Part shown: positions 1 to 9,436 of the stretch, piece after piece
Numbering within the stretch: the stretch's first letter is position 1
How the letters are laid out: every line of letters starts with the position of its first letter
Assembly (NCBI GenBank): GCA_949825045.1
Contig: OX463809.1
Span: 7,343,501-7,407,500, forward strand
Length of the DNA stretch: 64,000 bases
Direction: 5' to 3'
Source of the DNA: Argyresthia goedartella
Taxonomy: Eukaryota; Arthropoda; Insecta; Lepidoptera; Argyresthiidae
Program-made: the position numbers and the translations under genes
The notes under the pieces: generated by a model
The model's input: only the letters and a program-made list of their open reading frames with translations
Told to the model about the DNA's origin: nothing
The model's database searches: none

Positions 1-981
1 ACCATAAAATATTACGAGCACCCAAAACACGTGCATGAGCGCCTAATGCAGAAGAATTTTACTTCTGTACAAAACCCGGGACAAAAATACACCTGAACAC
101 ACCTTTTTGCCTATGACAAACGTCGTGTTCAGATGTTTTTGACCACGTCAGAATGAATTAAAAAAAATATTTTTTCTTTCGTTTATGGATAGTCGAGAAG
201 CTTCTAGTATGAGTATTTTTAGATACCAATAACTCCCCTAATGTGGTCCCTTTTATTTTACAAATATTACGCAAGTCTTTGAACGGGAATAAAGATAAAT
301 CAGGTTTCCTTTAAGGGTGTCATGAGAAACGAATCTTTTGGCATACGGATGCAATGAGAAACTGATGTTTTGGGCAAATGAGTAAAATGGAAAACGAATC
401 TCATGGCATACGGATGCAATGAGAAACGTGTGTTTTGGATTAAATGGTAAATGGATCTGTTGGCGTACGGTCGTTTAAAAAAACTGTTATTTTCGAACGG
501 GTGTTTTGGGAAACGGACAGCCTGTTATTGATATATTTTTTTCGAATCGTTTACGAACCAAAGAGTATATAATTTAATACGTAAGAATCGGTTTGTAATC
601 GATTAAATATTATTTCGCAACTTTGTTATGAACTAAGATCTAGCTGTCAACGTTGCGTTTTGTTACTAAAACCGTTGTTGGTTTTGATTTGAACTGCTTC
701 AAAATTAATCAAAGTTGGCTATGTAATGAAAGAACGTATCTATTTATTTACCAATATTTGGAAATCTGCTTGGTTAGTAAAGCTTTTACTTCTCGTCGAC
801 CAAATCCAAGGCAAACAATAACCGAACGAAACGCAACTTCTTTGAGAGATGGATGATATATTATATTACTGGATGGATGGCGTCCGTCCGTTGAGAGCGG
901 TTTGTTTGTTTGAACGCTGTTGATATTTAATTTTATGTTGTGCTTTCTGCAGATTTAAATACAATAAATACAATTGAAATA
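1..981. other. 5' flank of the Dsn1-like gene
   Basis: AT-rich DNA upstream of the first recognisable start codon (982). It should hold the promoter and 5' UTR of the Dsn1-like gene, but I see no clear TATA or initiator and no convincing coding region. The short open frame at 653-856 has no family resemblance and is treated as chance. The only structure seen is the imperfect tandem repeat at 322-475. Confidence 0.5.
322..475. repeat. imperfect tandem repeat, about 57-65 bp unit, 2-3 copies
   Basis: The block GGCATACGGATGCAATGAGA occurs at about 340 and again at about 405, and a weaker version (GGCGTACGG) follows at about 462. The surrounding AGAAAC, GAATCT and TGTTTTGG words recur in the same order. 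The copies are unequal in length and diverged, so this is a decayed minisatellite. No role can be seen. Confidence 0.55.
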
Positions 982-3900
982 ATGGAGAGTTCATTGAACG
1001 ACTTTGAAGAACAACACTCTTTTAAAGCACCACCGCGTCGAAGAAGATCCACTTTCTTCATACGAAGAGACTCCATAGGTATATAAAAAACCCTTCTTTA
1101 CTACTCCGGTGTACTATCTTAATTCGCCTGATTCAATATATAACTGAATACCTCAATATAACACTCCCAATATTTGTTTAAAACCCACGTATTTTGTATT
1201 TACAGCACCACAAACAGAACCAGACAATATTGGAACAAATATTTGTGATAATGATGCTGAGAGTAACGAAATGCACAGGCAAGCTCTGTCCAGGTAAGAT
1301 TATATTTGTCTTTCTGAAATCATGGTTGGAGTGTAGATAAGGGGGCGCCAAGGAAAGGGGTTGGAGTGTAGATAAGGGGGCGCCAAGGAAAAAAAAACTT
1401 CCGCCCCCTTATCGACACTCTGACCAATTTCATAGGGAAGTGTCTTATTATTAGATATGCAATGAATATTTCGCAATTATTTGGTCGTCTGCCATTTTTT
1501 CTATTATTTGGTGTTAGGCCTCCGAATATTGCAGTTGCAGTTAAAATTGTGATAAATAAAATTGGACAAGTATCAATTAATATAAATTATTAAAATTTAA
1601 AGCCCCACAGAACGCTAATTGGCGTAATGTCAAGGAGTGTGAACTGTCATGAACATCATGTACTCAGAAATAAGTTTCATGTTTTATCAAAAAAACAAAA
1701 TTTCTTAGAACTGACATGCCATTAGCGTTTTGCGGAGCTTTAAAAATTTAAAATTATTTCTGCAACTGTATGTTAGTACCACAATCGGAGAGAAAAATGA
1801 AGAACATATAATAATAATATAATAATAATAATAAATCTTTATTGCAGACCTTAAGTCCATATTACAATAAGTATAACAATACATTACATCATTAAATTAG
1901 CATTACATTAATGGACTACCTTATATTAATTCTTGTTCACTCTATCAGCACGTCACAGGCGAAGCAGCTATATCCATGTATTTCCTGTACATGTTTGTAT
2001 AGTAAAACCTGGAATATAGTTGCTTGATAATGGAGTTTCCACACCAGTCAACCCTGGACATGAAGGACGTGATTCTCAGTCTCATGATAGCATTGAATGT
2101 GTTCACGCGAGTTTCAGTAAACATCCCTGAAGCGCTGCATGAACGTTTCAGGCCCATCAGGTGCCTGAAGATGTTATTGTACTGAACATGTATCCCATCG
2201 TGAGACTTATTCGTATATCTGGTCCAGAGTTGACACGTGTAGAAACTCTGACAATATGTTTTAAATAACAATATCTTAACGTCTGGAGAACACTTAGAAA
2301 ACCTTCTTGCAATCATGTTCCCAACTATGCATAGCGCCTCTACGCTGTCTGTATATGTCTTTGTCGTCTTTCCTATCATCTGACATTATATGTCCAAGGT
2401 ATTTGAAGTCACTTACTATCTGTACACACTGCCCCTTTAGGTAAACAGGCGGGATATTTACCGGACCCTTGCCTGACCTGAACACCATCATTTCGGGTCT
2501 TTTTTGCGTTGTATACTAAACCATGTGACTGAGCATATCTCTCACATATCTCAACTAACTTCCTAAGTCCTTTGATCGAGGGGCTGAGCAGCACCATATC
2601 ATCAGCATAACTCAAGTTATTTAGGTATCGTTCACCAAGTTTGAGACCGACCCGGGTGCTGCTCAGCTCCACGATCAATTCATTTACATAAAGGTTAAAC
2701 AAGTCGGGCGAGGTCAGGCCTCCCTGTCTAACTCCACAAGACAGTTGGTAAGAGTCAGAGAAAACACCATTCCAACATACATTATTTGATTGATTAGTAA
2801 GTATACCAATATTTAATTAAATTTATAACATTAGATTGTATTTTAGTATTATTCAATTTATGCCAAAGAAAAGAGTGATCTATGGTGTCAAAGGCTCGAC
2901 TCAAATCCAGATAACATGCCTACAATGTTGTGTTCCTATCATTATAATTATTAACTACTTGTTTAAGAGAAAATATTGCCATATCAGTCGAAACTTGAGG
3001 TCTAAAGCCAAATTGAGCGTCATCTATTTCCAAATGGGGTAGCATTCTCCTCTGAAGCAACCGTTCAAATATTTTGGCCACAATAGTAGCTAATGAGATG
3101 GGTCTATAGTTAGCCATGCTCGAGATATCACCCGTTTTATTTTTTACTATGGGAACTACCAGTGTTTTTATCATACCGGGCGGTAGATAACAATGCCGCG
3201 CACATAAATTGTAAAAACACGCCAAAACGTCACAGATGTACCTACCTGCAAACTGAAGGTGTTCTATGCTGAGACCGTCATGACCTGGCGACTTACCCCT
3301 CTTCGAGTATCGTAGTAACAATCCTACTTCCTCAGAGGTGATTACTATAGGTTCCAGATCATGACAATCAATTTTCTCTGGAAAACTACCTACATTTTTA
3401 TGTGCATATTTGCTGCTGAATATTTGGCATTCTGGCCAAAAATGTGGCTGAATATTCAGAATTTTGTCAAATCACTATTAATTGCATCTCTAGTTATTAT
3501 ATTGTAAGTGAAAAGATGAATGTAAAGCCATCTTGTTGTTTCAGTTATTCAGCACAACTTCTTTCTGAGAAGGATCAGTGGAAGAAGGAGGTAAACAAGA
3601 GGAGGGACACCTACCATGATCTGAGGCAGTAAGTTGTCTCCTACTATCAACACTATGACTGTAGCTTTATTTCCGTTATGGCAAAAAAAAAAAAAATAGT
3701 GTGTAGTTATTTACTAGTTGAACATTGGAGTGGCAAAGGCACAGTTGCACCCAAGTCTACTCAGACAGATATTCAATAAACGATTTTGTGTGACATGGGG
3801 CTAGCGACTGGGCACTAAACATTTCAATAATTAATATTGAAAATAAAGTTTAAAAAAAAAACAGTGAAAATAGCTACTAATACGCGACTAACGCTAATAG

Positions 3901-4422
3901 GTTGACAGCTAAGCCTTTGGGAATAACGGAGGGAACACCAGAATGGTGATTCATACAATATAGTACATGCTAGTGACTTGTAGGTACAGCTTACGTATTG
4001 TAGGAGGGGTACAGGCGCCGTAACCGCAGTCCTGTCATGCGTCTAGTTGTGTTGGTCGCAGTACCTATTTAACTCTGATCATTGGAGTTCAGTAAAAGTA
4101 TCATTATAAATAAAACCACAAAAGAGTCTAATGCATCTTCCTCTTTTCCAGACAATACCAGCTGGCTGCTGCATCATCAAGCAGGTCAAGGATACCATAC
4201 TCCTCATTATCAGCCGAGGATATTGAGTTTGTTAAAGGAAAACCCAACTTGTCCAAGTTTGTAGAAAGCCAATTAAAGTTACACAAATCTGTGAAAGAGA
4301 CCCAAGCACTACTCAAAAGAGTAGACGAACTGGATAATGTGGTTTTAAGTTACTGTGAGAACAAACTGAACAAGATAACAGAGTATATTTTGGAAAACAG
4401 TTCTGTTGATGCAAAAGAATAA
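982..4422 (+). CDS. Dsn1-like kinetochore (Mis12 complex) protein, 4 exons
   Basis: Exons are 982-1078, 1206-1293, 3545-3628 and 4152-4422. All borders are GT-AG, phases 1, 2, 2 agree, and the joined frame gives 179 aa. The N-terminus is basic, with RRRRSTFFIRRDS at about residues 19-31, a pattern like Aurora-type phosphosites in Dsn1. The rest is mostly charged helix and probably coiled coil. The order of a DQW..E..KRR..Y helix followed by a GKPNLSKFVESQ helix matches, by eye, the C-terminal part of Dsn1. Dsn1 belongs to the Mis12 complex, which links centromere to microtubule-binding proteins; that role is inferred. The protein is short for Dsn1. AATAAA lies at 4505-4510. Intron 2 holds a LINE and two small repeats. 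The gene is convergent with Sin1, and its 3' half is duplicated at 12019-13767. The splice model is firmer than the name; another coiled-coil protein is possible. Confidence 0.6.
1326..1428. repeat. 35-bp direct repeat with inverted partner (foldback)
   Basis: A 35-bp unit starting TTGGAGTGTAGATAAGGGGG occurs twice in direct order (1326-1360 and 1361-1395). It is followed by an A run and then the near-exact reverse complement (about 1401-1428: CTTCCGCCCCCTTATC...). The second unit and the inverted arm could pair over about 25 bp. It sits 32 bp after the exon 2 donor of the Dsn1-like gene. Confidence 0.7.
1588..1755. mobile_element. short TIR element (MITE) in intron 2 of the Dsn1-like gene
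   Basis: The ends are inverted repeats. The left arm is TTTAAAGCCCCACAGAACGC and the right arm, read on the minus strand, is TTTAAAGCTCCGCAAAACGC; both continue into CTAAT..GGC. The element is about 170 bp with no coding capacity. The exact target duplication is hard to place because the flanks are T/A-rich. Limits are approximate. Confidence 0.6.
1800..3430 (-). mobile_element. LINE remnant (RT to C-terminus) in intron 2 of the Dsn1-like gene
   Basis: The minus strand encodes broken reverse transcriptase pieces in several frames: a palm/fingers part with KSPGHDG and YRPISLATIVAKIFERLL (about 3321-2920), then LSYADDMVLLSPSIKG (about 2640-2570), a KYLG block and a C-terminal part ending at 1945. 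Frames change between the pieces, so it is dead. The 3' end carries AATAAAG followed by ATT repeats (about 1850-1810, minus sense). It lies antisense in intron 2 of the Dsn1-like gene. The left breakpoint of the tandem duplication (3198) falls inside it. Clade is uncertain (CR1/Jockey-like). Confidence 0.8.
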
Positions 4423-4529
4423 AAAACATATGGTTATCTACTTTAATGTCCCATGAAATAGTGAGTATAGCCAGAAAACATACCTGAAGTTAAAGTTTAT
4501 CTGTAATAAATGGTCTATAGTCATAATCA

Positions 4530-4912
4530 TCATTCATCATCATCATCATTTCAGCCTGTTAATGTCCACTGCTGAACATAGGCCTCTCCAATCGCACTCC
4601 AGCGTGACCGGTCCGTAGCCACCTGCATCCAACGAGATCCAGCGATCCTCACCAGGTCGTCGGTCCATCTCGTAGGTGGCTGACCCACACTGCGCTTGCC
4701 AGTACGTGGTCTCCATTCAAGGACCTTTTTGCCCCATCGGCCATCCGATCTTCGCGCTGTGGCCTGCCCATTGCCACTTCAGCTTACTTATCCTACGGGC
4801 TATGTCAGCAACTTTGGTTCTTCTACGGATCTCCTCATTTCTGACTCGATCTCGTAGAGAAATACCAAGCATAGCCCTTTCCATAGCTCGCTGCGCGATA
4901 TTCTACTCTAAT
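4530..4912 (-). mobile_element. RTE-type LINE 3' fragment, unit A
   Basis: Read on the minus strand from about 4912, the sequence encodes a typical RTE C-terminus: RDRVRNEEIRRRTKVADIA, KLKWQWAGHSA, GRPPTRWTDDLVR and a final EAYVQQWTL before the stop, with a frame slip near 4760. The 3' tail is a run of ATG/ATC trinucleotides at about 4530-4548. It lies just after the stop of the Dsn1-like gene, so it may be part of that gene's 3' UTR. The unit B copy is at 13868-14250. Confidence 0.75.
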
Positions 4913-5192
4913 AGAATAATAATGGTACAAAGCCCAGAATGGGTGATTGTAAATTAATAATTATGAAATTAACTAGAACCTATTGATATGTTTTGGGTAT
5001 ATGGACATACAGTAATAATATAAAGAAGAGTGTCCATCGCCATAAAAAGCACCGAACATCGAAAAATAGTTCATTGGTAACAATCTAGATTTGGCGCATA
5101 GTATTTTTTAATCACTAAATTATAATTACAATCTCACAGCTTTCATTGCCGAACGAAAAAACGTATTTGTAATATTCGCCGGTTTTATCAGT

Positions 5193-5285
5193 GAGGTGGG
5201 TGGCCGAGTGGTTCATCATCTGACTTTCAGTGGTTGATCGTGGTTCGATCTCCAGTGTGGATAAGTTCCCCTTTGTTTATGTTTT
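5193..5285 (+). mobile_element. tRNA-headed SINE-like sequence, unit A
   Basis: An internal pol III promoter pattern is visible: A-box-like TGGCCGAGTGG at 5201-5211 and B-box-like GGTTCGATCTCC at 5242-5253, about 30 bp apart. The flanks do not form a tRNA acceptor stem, so a tRNA-derived SINE head is preferred to a tRNA gene. The unit B copy is at about 14531-14623. Confidence 0.5.
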
Positions 5286-6134
5286 ATATAAGGTTTTATT
5301 TATTGAGCGCAACTGATATCAAACCAATTACGCCATCACATCGTTTCAATAAGTCGCGAAATTTACGATCGTGCTTTTGATGACATTGTGGTCTAATCTG
5401 AGTCTGGTGGCGCTAGATCGTCTTAACCGGAGTACGATTGTTTGTTCGCGATGGCTATTCTTCTTGTATTATAAGTCTATGATATGGGATAGTTATTAGT
5501 TGACATGACTAACCCATATTGGTATTAAATAATTATGAATAGAATCTAAGTTGTAAATATGTGTCTAACTGTAGTAATTTTAATCCTAATATAAAAATTA
5601 TACACTAACAATTGTTTTTTTCGTGCCTTTCTAGAACAATAGGTACGGCAATCATAACATAGACAAGAAATCAAAAAGCACAATAAATGAAACTAATATT
5701 TTCAGTAAATAATCATATTAAATAGTTTATTCATATTCAAATTAAATTTTAATTATTTCCAATAACATTAGAATCTATTATTTCTAAAAGAAAATTGTGG
5801 ATAAATTAAATAAATGCATATGTACAATAAGTATTTTATGACTTGTTCAAAACGGATAAAATTGCAATTAATTACTTTGTTATAATACATTAATAATGGA
5901 ATATTGGGAATTAAAATCAGTCATTCAATTTATCTGCAAGCAAGTTTGACTAGAAATGTAACTACCAAACTGTTACGAAAAATATTTAGAAAATAAATAG
6001 TACTATACATTATTATAATACATACCTACAAACTTCAATTAAATATAATATAAATAATATTTTAAAGCACTGGAACAAATAGAAAATACGAAATTAACCC
6101 AGCGATATTGAGGAGAGTAGATAACAACGACATA
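5286..6134. other. AT-rich stretch without recognisable gene
   Basis: AT-rich sequence with short homopolymer and TAA/AAT runs. No open frame with family features and no inverted ends are seen. It is repeated almost unchanged in unit B (about 14624-15472). Confidence 0.5.
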
Positions 6135-6284
6135 TGTACTGCCCGCCAAGTTAACTTGGACCCACGAGAAATGAGATTTCCCGTCCCTCTCGCTCGCTCT
6201 CGGCCTCGACGCGTAAGTAGAACAGTGACGGACGACATGACGTCATCAGAGCGAGATGCCAAGTTAACTTTGGCGGATAGTACA
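6135..6284. mobile_element. 150-bp inverted-repeat element, unit A
   Basis: The ends are near-perfect inverted repeats of about 24 bp: TGTACTGCCCGCCAAGTTAA on the left and, read on the minus strand, TGTACTATCCGCCAAAGTTA on the right. The interior includes CTCGCTCGCTCTCGGCCTCG and is unlike the AT-rich surroundings. It has the size and form of a MITE. The unit B copy is at 15473-15622. The open frames on both strands here come from the palindrome and are not taken as genes. Confidence 0.6.
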
Positions 6285-7022
6285 GCTATATTACCTTAAG
6301 TTGATGTAAGTGGTTTCCACGATGTACAGATAGCAAAAGGTTATGAATGAATGAATTACAGTTTACTACAAAAAATAGCCACGCGTGAAACCTGCGTTGT
6401 AATTTGACTATAAGTATACGTGCAACTTAGTGATACGCATTTCAATTTAATATGCATGTTGGGGTCTATCCAAATGGAGTGAATTTTCGAAATTGGGCTC
6501 ACTTCTCAGCTACATAATATGGTCTCCTTATCACCGTAAGTTTCACAGGCTGCTCTGAATTTCTGAGTTTCTCCGGATTCCGACGCTTATAGGTGTGCGA
6601 CGTTTCATATAAAGAATTCTAAAATCCGATCCGTCTAGCTTAAACTATTGGGTTTGGAAGAGGCTTCATAGGATTTCATATAAATAATTCTGAAATCCGA
6701 TCGATCTCTCGCTCGAGAATAGACAGCGCCATTATGATATCTAAGCGGCACTTGGTGCAGCAGTGTGCTGTCCATAGGGCTAGTTATCTGCAGAGTTACT
6801 TATAGAAGCTGGTTATTGCATTTTAGCTTATATATAATTTGCGACAGGATTGGATGGCAGTCGGGAAGACATTATGAATTATGATTTAAGTAAGTTGTGG
6901 CTTCCCCTATTGTCCTCAAAGATCACCGTGGGATGTATTAGTGGCTTGACATGCAAATGAGGACGGGTATCAGATAGTGGCGGACAACAAACACACTTGT
7001 ATGGTGTCTTCCCCGAGTAGTC
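6285..7022. other. non-coding stretch downstream of orphan Sin1 exon 7, unit A
   Basis: No gene is seen. A short phrase recurs twice (ATTTCATATAAAGAATTCTAAAATCCGATC near 6604 and ATTTCATATAAATAATTCTGAAATCCGATC near 6675), so this is partly an old local duplication. In unit B the equivalent (15623-16363) would be the 3' UTR side of Sin1. Confidence 0.5.
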
Positions 7023-7669
7023 TTAGCTATAGTTAATAAGCCTGGGGTTCTGGAAGCTTCGTCTGGTCTGCTGTTTCCTGTCCTTAGCGGACTTGTACTC
7101 GCGTCGGCAAGGACTGTTCCTCAGGTCCAGGATCCTGTTGATCTTGTCAACGATTTCCTTCGCCGTCTCGTGGTCGCACTCGAAGTCGTGATGCTTATAT
7201 GACGAGTTCGGGCTGAAGAAGTCTGAAATTACCAACAAAATACGTAAGAAAACTCCTTAAAGGTATTCCTGTCCCATTTCTTGATAATTATTTTAGCGGC
7301 TAGTTTCTGAGATAACTCTTGAGGGCCTCTAAGGAAGTGAATCAATCTTGGATAATTTTTTGTTCGCTGAAGTCTTGTGTCTCAACTAAGGAACCAAGTC
7401 GCGCGGGGGATAGGTATATCCCAGAAATTAATTCCGCTCGACAGTTTTTATATTGCGCAGAAAAGAAACTTAATGTCCTCCAACGAGGAAAATCCTCAAG
7501 ACCTCACCACCTCGGTGTAATGGAACAAGCAGTAGACCATACCGGCATGTCTGTCCAGCGCGCCAGCCCGCGAGTAGACCGGCCGGAAGGTGCTCCGCTG
7601 CGACTTCGCCTCCGTGACCTGGCACCACGCCACTGTGTCCACGCTGTGCACGAAGAACCGCGCTCGGGA
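7023..7669 (-). pseudogene. orphan duplicate of Sin1 exons 6 and 7 (unit A)
   Basis: Exon 6' is 7543-7669 and exon 7' is 7023-7222, both with the same GT-AG borders as the main Sin1 exons in unit B. They encode the end of the PH domain and the C-terminus ([17 protein letters not shown]...), ending in a TAA. They lie downstream of the complete Sin1 3' end and have no 5' exons of their own. The visible amino-acid change in exon 6' is Pro (CCG) where unit B has Leu (CTG), in the strand ..STFR-L/P-VYS.. that corresponds to a hydrophobic beta strand in SIN1. That fits relaxed constraint. They could still serve as alternative terminal exons if Sin1 transcripts read past 16364. Confidence 0.85.
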
Positions 7670-7684
7670 CTGCAACACACGATT

Positions 7685-8175
7685 TTTTTAGGGTTACTTA
7701 CCTTAAAAAGAAGAAACCCTTCTAGGATCACTTCGTTGTCCCTCTGTCTGTCTGTCTGTCTGTCAAGAGTTCAAGGCCCTTCTTCACAGGAAGGTATGGA
7801 GGTATCTATTATTTATTACTTTCCATTGACCTAGAATCATGAAATTTGGCAAAAAGCAAGGTCTTATAGCACAAGTAAAGGAAAAAACCGAAAAATTGGA
7901 AGAACAATCATTAAAAAAAATGCGATTTTGAGAACCCTCGGTGCGCGATCCGACTCGCACTTGGCCGGTTTTTTATGTAGCCGTAATAGTGTCCCACTGC
8001 TGGGCTAAGGCCTCCCCCCTTTTGAGCCCCCACTACCCTGGACTGTGCCACCTCTGACCACGCCAGAAGAGACTTACTATTATATTTATATATCATCCCG
8101 CCGCCCCTTTAGGCCTGCCCCTGCGCCGGTATCCGTCTTGTGGCACCCATTCAGTGCCAATTTTCTCCTATTTTT
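7685..8175 (-). repeat. dispersed repeats, unit A (moth-type AAGTGCGAGTCGG repeat plus RTE 3'-end scrap)
   Basis: The first part (7685-7975) runs from a CTGT microsatellite at 7743-7764 to GAACCCTCGGTGCGCG and ACTTGGCCGGTTTTT, a word set common in lepidopteran interspersed repeats (recalled, not searched). The second part (7976-8175) contains CCCACTGCTGGGCTAAGGCCTCC, the mirror of the RTE 3' end seen at 37580-37610. Unit B carries the same block at 17026-17525, with the microsatellite altered to include CGGT units. Confidence 0.55.
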
Positions 8176-8627
8176 TTTGATATATTCTTTTTAATAATTT
8201 ATTTTGAAAATACTCCTAGACCATTTTAAGAAACTAATTTAAATATTTTCGGTTTTATTCATTGCGTCTATTTAAAAAACAAAGCTAAAATTTTACCCTC
8301 CAAAAGTAAACGTGACGTCACTAGAGACGTAATGGAATAAATTTCTTTGCCTAACACAAACAAAAAGTGGCAACCAAAGAGTGCCAAGTTTATAGACTTC
8401 TTTCTTTCCACGACAGTTGACTTACATATTTAAGAGTGAAGTCAACTGTCAAACAAACTCAAGTCACTGACGTCAGTCCTAATCATAATACAATACGATT
8501 AAAATCTGTTAACGATTCGGCCATCCTCGGAAATTGTCGTGAATCCCTCATCTCTCACTAGAGAGATAAAGAGAGAGAGAGATCGGATTTAGGCGATGAT
8601 ATCCGAGAAAAGTTGAATCTTTAACTG

Positions 8628-9090
8628 ATTTTATCGACACACGTATCATAAACCCTCTTTACTACGTCGATAAACCGCACGTTACGATCAGCATAATGTT
8701 AAACTACTTTGTAAAAACTCATTTCTTTTCTGAATATTGAAGATTATGACCACAATGTGTAAATTTTCTACATATTATGACATTCAAATTTCGAAGAAGA
8801 CGCCCGCCTGTATGCCGCCCCTACTTTGTCTGTGAAGTTGGTACTACAGAACAAGCTAAACAACTCAAAGCCACAATGCCGGTCAAACATGCGGTTCCTG
8901 AACACATCAAAGAGAGCTTATGATATGTGTGTAGATAAACTAGTGTATGTAATTGTACATAATTAGGCATTAAAACTATCGAGTGATATTATTATGAAGC
9001 TCGCCTATATACTCGGCTCGTTTCATAAACCCACTCTCGGCTTTTAATGCCCTCCATTATGTATCAGTCACATAAACTACTATAATCGTA
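8628..9090. repeat. dispersed repeat family 'ACACGTATCATAAACCC', copy 1 (unit A)
   Basis: Four copies of this family are in the window: here, at 18046-18525 (unit B), at 25186-26125 (split by a LINE tail) and at 50825-51000 (partial). They begin with ACACGTATCATAAACCCTCT and end near CAGTCACATAAACTACTAT. Part of the repeat can be read as a short frame ending in [15 protein letters not shown]; copy 1 has a frameshift in it. Its nature is unknown. Confidence 0.7.
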
Positions 9091-9222
9091 TTGTACACAG
9101 AGTAAATTAGATATTAATCTTGATAGTATTGTATATGTCTGTGGTCTGTGGTCCTAACCTAACCAAGACGAAATTATTGATTATTATTGTGATATGATTT
9201 AAAAAATCTAATTTTTTTCATA

Positions 9223-9423
9223 ATGGGTATCAAGGAGTGTTTCGTCCCATCATGTTCAAACAGCAGTGATAACCCGGATTTGTTATTCGTACCAATTCTA
9301 GAATGTCTGCGAGACGAATGTTTCAAGAATTATTCGCAGTTTTGTTTAGGCTACTTGGATCAATTAGTAATGATTGCTTGTGGGCTCATAAAGTTGCAGG
9401 ATGATAAAATAAAAATACACTAA
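9223..9423 (+). CDS. short ORF resembling the start of a THAP-type zinc finger
   Basis: This 66-codon frame starts [20 protein letters not shown]. The C-x4-C spacing followed by an LFVP-like block recalls the N-terminus of THAP zinc fingers (C-x2-4-C ... FP), but the distal Cys-His pair is missing, so at best it is a fragment. The copy in unit B is cut after its third codon by a 719-bp TIR element and is frameshifted further on. No intron or upstream exon was recognised. It may be the remnant of a transposon-derived THAP gene. Low confidence as a real gene. Confidence 0.25.
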   Translation: MGIKECFVPSCSNSSDNPDLLFVPILECLRDECFKNYSQFCLGYLDQLVMIACGLIKLQDDKIKIH

Positions 9424-9436
9424 ATTTCTAAGAATA

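Noticed and set aside
5193..5270. Possible tRNA-Ser/Leu-like gene
   Set aside because: A/B boxes are present, but the ends do not pair and no 3' terminator-like T run follows. Treated as a SINE head.
6062..6299. Pair of open frames on both strands
   Set aside because: Caused by the 150-bp inverted repeat. Basic/Arg-rich translation without family match.
7496..7672. Sin1 exon 6' ending at the GTGAGG donor (…HYTEV)
   Set aside because: That donor is in phase 0 and cannot join exon 7, which needs phase 1. The GTATGG donor at GCC-G fits the phase and the SIN1 alignment better.
7319..7834. 171-codon frame overlapping the orphan Sin1 exon 6
   Set aside because: Runs antisense through a real exon and on into a microsatellite and interspersed repeat. 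No family resemblance, and the unit B copy diverges at the end.
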